A stretch of DNA of 64,000 bases. Source: Adineta vaga. Taxonomy: Eukaryota; Rotifera. The stretch lies in contig CP075493.1 in assembly GCA_021613535.1 (NCBI GenBank), forward strand, positions 10,478,001-10,542,000. The letters run 5' to 3'. Position numbers and translations under genes: made by a program. This document shows, one piece after another, positions 58,243-64,000 of the stretch; within the stretch, counting starts at the first letter, position 1; every line of letters starts with the position of its first letter. The notes below the pieces were generated by a model, which was given only the letters and a program-made list of their open reading frames with translations, was not told where the DNA came from and searched no databases.

Positions 58243-59613
58243 TTTGATCGTTGTATTTTGAGCGAATGATCCTGGAAATCATATGAATTATGTTGAAGGA
58301 TGATCACCAACCAATCCGAACAAAGCAATGCTTCCTTTACTTGAGTGAAAGTTCTTTTTTTCAATTGGATCAATTATCGACCAATACAAAGCAAAGAATA
58401 GAAGATGATAGGGTTGTGATCAATAGCACAATCATCTATGTTATATAAAGGATTGTATTTATTTTTTAAATAATACTTTTAATCGATTCATTTATTTGAT
58501 CAAGATTTGATGCCAATTTAAATAACTATCAAAAATAAACAATACCTTTCGTTTTATTTATAACAGAGAAAACAACTGGTTTGCCGAAGTTTTGTTAAAC
58601 TTATCAAAAACAAAACAGATTAAATAAAGCTTACTATTAGAATATTTTTTTGTGAAATACACAAGCTTTTGTTCTACCGATGGTGAAGCTGATGAACAGT
58701 ATATGAAGAATCTAATTTATATCTCTCTGAGCATAGCTTTAATCGGCAAAAAATAACAAAAATAAAATTTCATATTTCAATTAACTACTATAGCTTGTAA
58801 TTCATTCAGATCTTTCTCAACGATTAAATATAATCAGCATGAATACTTTTGAAATAATACGATTCTGCTTTGTCTTTCGGACAAGGTGATTGTTCTTTAT
58901 TTTAAAGAACAACTTTTCAAAGCTACAGTATCATCATACTTTTCAAGAAAAAGATATAGTGATTTATTCTTTTTCTCTCGAAATCAACAAATTCGACATA
59001 TATTTATTGACCTTTCTTTGTTTCTTCTTATTCATTCAATTTTTAATATCAAGGAAATGAAGAACAGAAAGATACGTGTATCATTTTCACCATTGCTTTG
59101 TTAGTGTTTGTTATTGTCCTGTATTCATCTAGAGTTAGACAACATTTTTTTCGCCGAAAATCAAGTAAGATTGCCTCGAATAGACAGTTAGGAAATGACT
59201 TGTGCCTTCTGTTTTCTTCAGTCTTAATATTCTGACATCTTTTTTACCCTCAAGATATCTAAATGGGACAATTCGTCTCATTTATTGGTATAGGGCAGTA
59301 ACTATTGAGTTCAAATTTGATTCCATTTACTCTCAAATGATTTTCATATTATGAAATGTATTGAACATGAAAGTTTCCGTATTATATATATATGTTCTAT
59401 GTAACGACATACGAAATGACAACATTTGAAATATACGTTTCGTAAAAGCATAATTAAAATTTGACTTACTTCATTTCAGTCTCTGTTAGAAAAAAATCAG
59501 AGACGCTCGAAGAAAGATGTCGTATCTGGAAATGAGTCTTATATGTATCAAATAAGAAGCATTTAATTAATATTTGAATTGAACATTAAAAACAGTGGTT
59601 TTTCTATTTTTAG
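58243..59613. other. Intergenic between PPM1D and an F-box fragment
   Basis: No gene is supported. The promoter of PPM1D should be near 58260-58500. Further right the sequence is AT-rich with short frames. A splice acceptor (TTTCTATTTTTAG) at 59613 opens the F-box exon, but no first exon is visible. Confidence 0.4.
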
Positions 59614-60108
59614 TTACCAAATGAAATTTTTATCAATATATTCTGCTATTTGTCATGGAATGAAATGTTAATATCATTATGGTCATTGAATAAACGTATT
59701 GATTCTCTTATTTGTTTCATATTTTCAACGAATAAAAATGGAATTGTTTTAAATAATTTAAATTTTTCTTATAAAACATTCTGCGAAATATTATTTCCGT
59801 CAATAGTGAATTCATCGTTACTTTCTTCTAATATTAAATATATATATTTTCAAGGAACTAAATCAATTGCTTTTGATTTTCTTTATCAAAACATTTTTTA
59901 TCATAATGAAAAACAAAACAATCCATTTCCTAATCTTGAATCACTTCACATGACTCGATGTTTATTGTCTCAATCTTTAATTGAAACATTATCTTTTCTT
60001 ATTCAACATCATTCAAAACAACTTACATTAACTTTTAATGAAGATATTTATGAATCATTTCATTATGGACCAGAATTTATGCCAATCGACTCTATTCAAG
60101 GTAATTAA
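59614..60108 (+). pseudogene. F-box protein fragment (N-terminal part)
   Basis: The exon after the acceptor at 59613 starts LPNEIFINIFCYLSWNEMLI, then SLWSLNKRIDSLICFIFST, a typical F-box. It continues with NPFPNLESLHMTRCLLSQSL and LTLTFNEDIYESF, resembling another rotifer F-box subfamily. A stop follows at 60108; a GTAATT near 60102 could be a donor, but no continuing exon is recognisable. The first exon with the start codon is also not visible. It may be a 3'-truncated copy next to the ClpB pseudogene. Distinct in sequence from the three other F-box-type genes here. Confidence 0.6.
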
Positions 60109-60800
60109 AGTATATTTTTCAGACAAAAAAATAGAATTGAGTAAAATTCTTCTCTTTTTTCTTCTGAACAATAAATCAACTTACATAAAAATATAAGAAA
60201 AATAAAAACAGAAATGCTAATGAATTAATATGATTGTTTACGAATAAAATTAATCATATTCAATTGGATTTGATTGGAACTCTAAAATGGAAGAGAAACA
60301 ACGATATTTTATGTCTGATCATATAAAGCATAGTATTTGTTTACAAAAAGATCAATTAATAGAAGATTTTATTTCATAAAAATAGATATAGGTGGATTTT
60401 TGACATTAGGAAACGGAAAATTTGCTATTTATCAATTAGTTCAGAATGCTCGACGGTGATTATATCAATATACGTAAAATATTTCAATATTCTCTTTCTT
60501 TTTCTTTATTATTAATTATTATATTTCGTGTTAAATAGTAGATATATTCATCGACTATTTGTCTCTCTCTCTCTCTCTGTCATATATATATATCAACACG
60601 TGTTATATACATAATAAAGGAAGATGACGATGAAGAAATAAGTAAAAAATCATGTAAAACAAATGTGAACAAACTTGTTCGAAAGAATGTTGAATCTATT
60701 TTTCTATTTGATTCATCAATATAGATATTTTTTTAATAAAAAGAAAATAGAAACATTTTATCTATGTAAATATTTATTTTTAATAACTAATAAAAGAAAG
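60109..60800. other. AT-rich gap with a CT microsatellite
   Basis: No gene. A (CT)n tract lies at about 60561-60578, followed by TA repeats. The gap separates the 3' ends of two convergent decayed genes. Confidence 0.45.
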
Positions 60801-63800
60801 TTAATTGATAGAATAAGATGGAAAGAATACAATATCATTTAAACGATTTAAAAATTCTGTTGGAAAATATGAATAAACCTTTAAAAAATAAAATTTATTA
60901 TTAAATATTTAGAAAAAAGGACACAAACTTTTTTCATTATTTCATTTTTTATTGATATTATATCTAAATTGTTTGAAATATATTCCTCACCAGTATTAGA
61001 TATAAAAAAATAATTATATTTCAAAAATCAACTATTTCATTATTTTTATACTAAAAGATAATTTATTATAAAGATTTTTATTTGTAAAAATATATTTACT
61101 GTATGATCATCATTAGATAAACCTTCTAATATGAAATACCAAACTTTTGGATCAACTTTTTCAATATGATCAAATAAAATGATGGTATAGGATTGTTGAC
61201 GAACAGCTGTTATCAATGTATCATCATCTTTAAAGTCAATATTATATATAAAGAAATTTAGATTTGAAAGAAAAACGAAAGTTTATTTTTACCTTCTGGT
61301 GTACCAATAGATAAAACTAGTGAATTATCTTTAGTATTTCTCATGTCTAAATAAATCCCATTGATATTGCTTCAGTTAATTGTTATTTTTCAACATCAGT
61401 TGGATCTGGACAAATAAAAAATCAAAAGTTTAGATCGATTTTTTAAAATCGTTGCAATGACAATATCAATTGCATCATTTCGTTCAATCACTTTTTGTAC
61501 ATGTTGACGCAATGTATATAAACGATCTTCTTCTAGTTTAGGTAATAATGATACTGATACACCAGTCCATTGATGAACTAAAAGTTACAAGAATAAATAT
61601 CTTTTCATATATGAATAATAATATTAGATGTAATAGCATAAATAAAATCTTTTTCATTTTCGATATTATTTGACATATTTTCACATGCATTATTGATTAA
61701 TTCTTCAAGAAAGAAAACACAAAATTTCAATAAATCAATTCTTGAAAAATATTTACTAAGTGCTTTATGTGGTAAAAATTGATCTTTTATATATTGATGA
61801 GATAATTCAACAGCAGTAATTAAAGCTGAATCAAGAATTTGAACTAAATGAAAGAATACAAATAAATGCTTTTAAAAACATCAAATAGGTAAATCATACA
61901 ATGAAATTGTGTTTCGATATTATGTCTGAAACTACGTAGAATTGAAACACAAATATTTATTGTTGGTTCTTTCACTAAAACTTGTTGACAATGTTTGTTT
62001 AATATGAGATCTTGTTCAATAAATTTTTTATATTCATTTGATGTTGTCGAACCAATACAAGAAAGTTCATTTTGATCTTGAAATAAATATCTTTATTCCC
62101 AGGTCAAACAATCCGGCTCGGAACCGACAGGTTCCAGCACCTTCCGATGATTTCATGGAAGCAGTGTTCCAGATCGGAATTCATCGGACAAAATCCCTTC
62201 GTTTCTGGTCCTACCCTCACAGAAAACATCGTAACAATGCGGAAAAAACCTAGAATTTCCGCCCGTGGCCAAGAAATAGGAAACCAAAAGGAAACTAGCA
62301 GATCCCAAACACATTTTCAACTACTCTAATCGTTTTCATAGAGGTTTTCAAGAAGATTGATAATCCTCTTTTTAATCCTCTCAAAAATCTTACCATAAAT
62401 GTTTAGGATTGGTAAGTTTCACAGGATTTAGTGGGAAGTTTTCGGCGCCGTCCGGTTCTGTACGCAAATGACGGGTTGAAATAGGATCAGTTTGTTCGGT
62501 TGTTATCGGCTCCAGCTTTAGGAAGTGCTCGGAATGGTTTGAATTTAGGTGGATTAATTTGGAAATTACGGGAAATGTTCGTTTTTCTTACGGTTCCTTT
62601 GAGATACGGCAAACGGTAAAGTGGTTCGTCGGTTTTGTGTTTTCAGTTATTGATGGTTATGTTGGGATCGGTCGGGAAATGGGTGATAGGATTTGTGCGT
62701 GTTTAATGGGATCCCTGTCCGGAGTTTTCCGGTCTGAAATACTGCTTCCAGCTTCGTATGGTTTTCGTTGAGGTTCCGTCGGGATCTGACTGGAACAGGT
62801 TGGAATGCTCCGGAAGGGGCATACTTTCCTTCCGATTCCTTTCGAATCCGGAGGCCGGAACGTCCGTCCTGGGTTAAATTACTAAATCAAATATATGTAC
62901 CTAACATTGATCTAAATAAATTTATTGCATTTATTAGATCTAGAAATAAAAAACAAATCAAATATTTATTTTCAAATCTTTCAAATTTAGTTTCACCTTT
63001 ATTATTAAGAATTAAATGTACATTTTCCATATATAAAATAATATCATCATTTGCAATTTTAATTTTATTCTTTTTTTTTATTGGCATGAAAAATCCCCTT
63101 GACCATGACGGTCCTATAGGGACAATGAGCTTTAGCTACGTATTGGTATTTGTAGAGATAAAATATTTAGATACCAGATAACAAAAAAAGATTTGAAAAA
63201 GGAATAAACTTGAAAAAAAAGATGAGAAAGCGACCAAAGATGAAGCTGTAGCAAAGTAGAAGCAGAACAAAAATTTGCCAAGTGAAAGATTCTAATTGCT
63301 TGAAGAGCAACAAGAAAAAACAATATATATGTATTTATACTCATCTGCTATTCCGTATATTATATAAGAACAAAGGATAGAAGAGAAAAAATGCGGTATC
63401 AAACCCATTCCAAGAGAAAACCACGTTGAGTACATGCAAGAGATATTTTTCTGTGTATGACTTTGTTTCGATTACCATTCTATACTACGTTTTTTTGCTA
63501 ATACATTTCGTTCTCCTTGCTTCTATCCCGTTCCAATTGCAACATAGCCAGTATATCATTTAGTTTCTCATTTTGCATAACAATTTACTGTTCCATTTCA
63601 TGTTTTAATTTAATAACAGATATGTTATTAATTTTTTTTATTCTTTTCGAATTAATATTCATCTATAATGTATGAAAGTAATCTTACTGTTTAAATTATT
63701 CATATTTAATGAAATTAACCGTTTAGGTAATACGGTTGAAACATCTTTATGAAGAAGACTAATTATTTATTAAAATGAAAATTCAAAAAATATTCTTACT

Positions 63801-64000
63801 TGGTGATCAATTAAAATACAATGATTTTTTTGCTAATATTTCACCACATTCTTCAACTTCTTGATCATGACCGAGAACTAAAATAGTGAAATAAATATAT
63901 TGATTCTTTTTAATAATAATTTTTGTACTATGATTAAAATCTTCATATGTATTTCCTTTAATAACATATAAAGATAAATTCACTGAAAATGTAAAATATT
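60801..64000 (-). pseudogene. Degenerate ClpB/Hsp104-like AAA+ disaggregase
   Basis: Read from the window edge: VLGHDQEVEECGEILAKKSL (family GRDEEI...), KDVSTVLPKRLISLNMNNLN, IILYMENVHLILNN (Walker B region), LINAINLFRSML, then NELSCIGSTTSNEYKKFIEQ (family GELRCIGATTLDEY), QILDSALITAVELSHQYIKD with QFLPHKAL, VHQWTGVSVSLLPKLEEDRL, SIGTPEG, TLITAVRQQSYTIILFDHIE and FPTEFLNRLNDIVFF. Order matches ClpB NBD1 then NBD2. It is clearly decayed: NBD1 Walker A is absent with a stop in its place, NBD2 Walker A reads DPTDVEK then stop, Walker B acidic pairs are altered, the coiled-coil M domain is missing, and there are frame changes. A foldback element splits one intron (62098-62873). The gene continues beyond the window. 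Exons of 60-170 nt with ~50-nt introns show it was once an ordinary gene. Confidence 0.75.
62098..62873. mobile_element. GC-richer foldback element inserted in a ClpB-like intron
   Basis: This 776-bp block is visibly GC-richer than its flanks. It begins CCCAGGTCAAAC and ends GTCCGTCCTGGG, a short imperfect terminal inverted repeat. Further inside, TGGAAGCAGTGTTCCAGATC at about 62157 matches the reverse complement of about 62720-62760 (TGGAAGCAGTATTTCAGACC). It splits a 48-nt intron of the ClpB-like pseudogene: donor GTACATATA at about 62900 and acceptor TTTCAAG at about 62077 rejoin MLDQNELSCIG in frame. No transposase is recognised, so it is likely non-autonomous. No clean target-site duplication was found (TTATT against TTAAA). 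Confidence 0.65.

Noticed and set aside
62038-62771. Frames inside the GC-richer insert as a transposase
   Set aside because: They are short, lack transposase motifs, and their length follows from higher GC content.

Overview
The window is AT-rich eukaryotic nuclear DNA with compact multi-exon genes, GT-AG introns mostly of 45-80 nt, and animal housekeeping genes. Several F-box gene families look like those greatly expanded in bdelloid rotifers, and a non-LTR retrotransposon and foldback elements sit in introns. A bdelloid rotifer is my best guess. It rests on recalled family resemblance, not on a search.

Layout. 1-8.5 kb (left part): a broken mitochondrial phosphate-carrier copy, an inverted repeat, and an F-box/LRR gene whose 17 LRR exons form a ~144-bp tandem exon+intron array. 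8.5-17.2 kb: one F-box/RNI-like gene on the minus strand. One intron holds an apparently full-length LINE (9469-14633, 13-bp target-site duplication); another holds a ~460-bp foldback element. 17.9-28.7 kb: a MAM-domain remnant, a TEX2 gene (lipid transfer at ER contacts), a SAR1-like GTPase remnant, an F-box-family gene without its F-box, and an orphan rhodopsin-like GPCR. 30.2-35.8 kb: a cathepsin L-like protease, ICE2/NARG2 (little elongation complex) and PSME3/PA28gamma (proteasome activator); the last two are only 76 nt apart. 36.3-40.5 kb: three tandem genes for a small secreted eight-cysteine protein family I do not recognise. 40.8-47.3 kb (minus): TMX2, a DNAJA-type Hsp40 and a transferrin-receptor/glutamate-carboxypeptidase-like protein without the metal ligands but with a histidine-rich insert. 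48-58.2 kb (minus): tRNA-Ala(AGC), an unidentified coiled-coil protein, a four-TM protein, LEPROT/VPS55, mitochondrial ribosomal protein MRPS21 and PPM1D-like PP2C phosphatase. 59.6-64 kb: an N-terminal F-box fragment and a heavily degraded ClpB/Hsp104-like pseudogene, one intron of which is split by a GC-richer foldback element.

The housekeeping genes look intact; the F-box, ClpB, SAR1, carrier and MAM copies show varied decay. Several genes (PSME3, LEPROT, TMX2, PPM1D, TEX2) have a strong 3' splice acceptor just upstream of the ATG with no obvious partner donor. That fits spliced-leader trans-splicing, known in bdelloids, and ICE2-PSME3 and MRPS21-LEPROT are candidate operon-like pairs. The most novel-looking items are the eight-cysteine secreted cluster, the exon-intron LRR array, the His-rich TfR-like pseudoenzyme and the nested intronic insertions.
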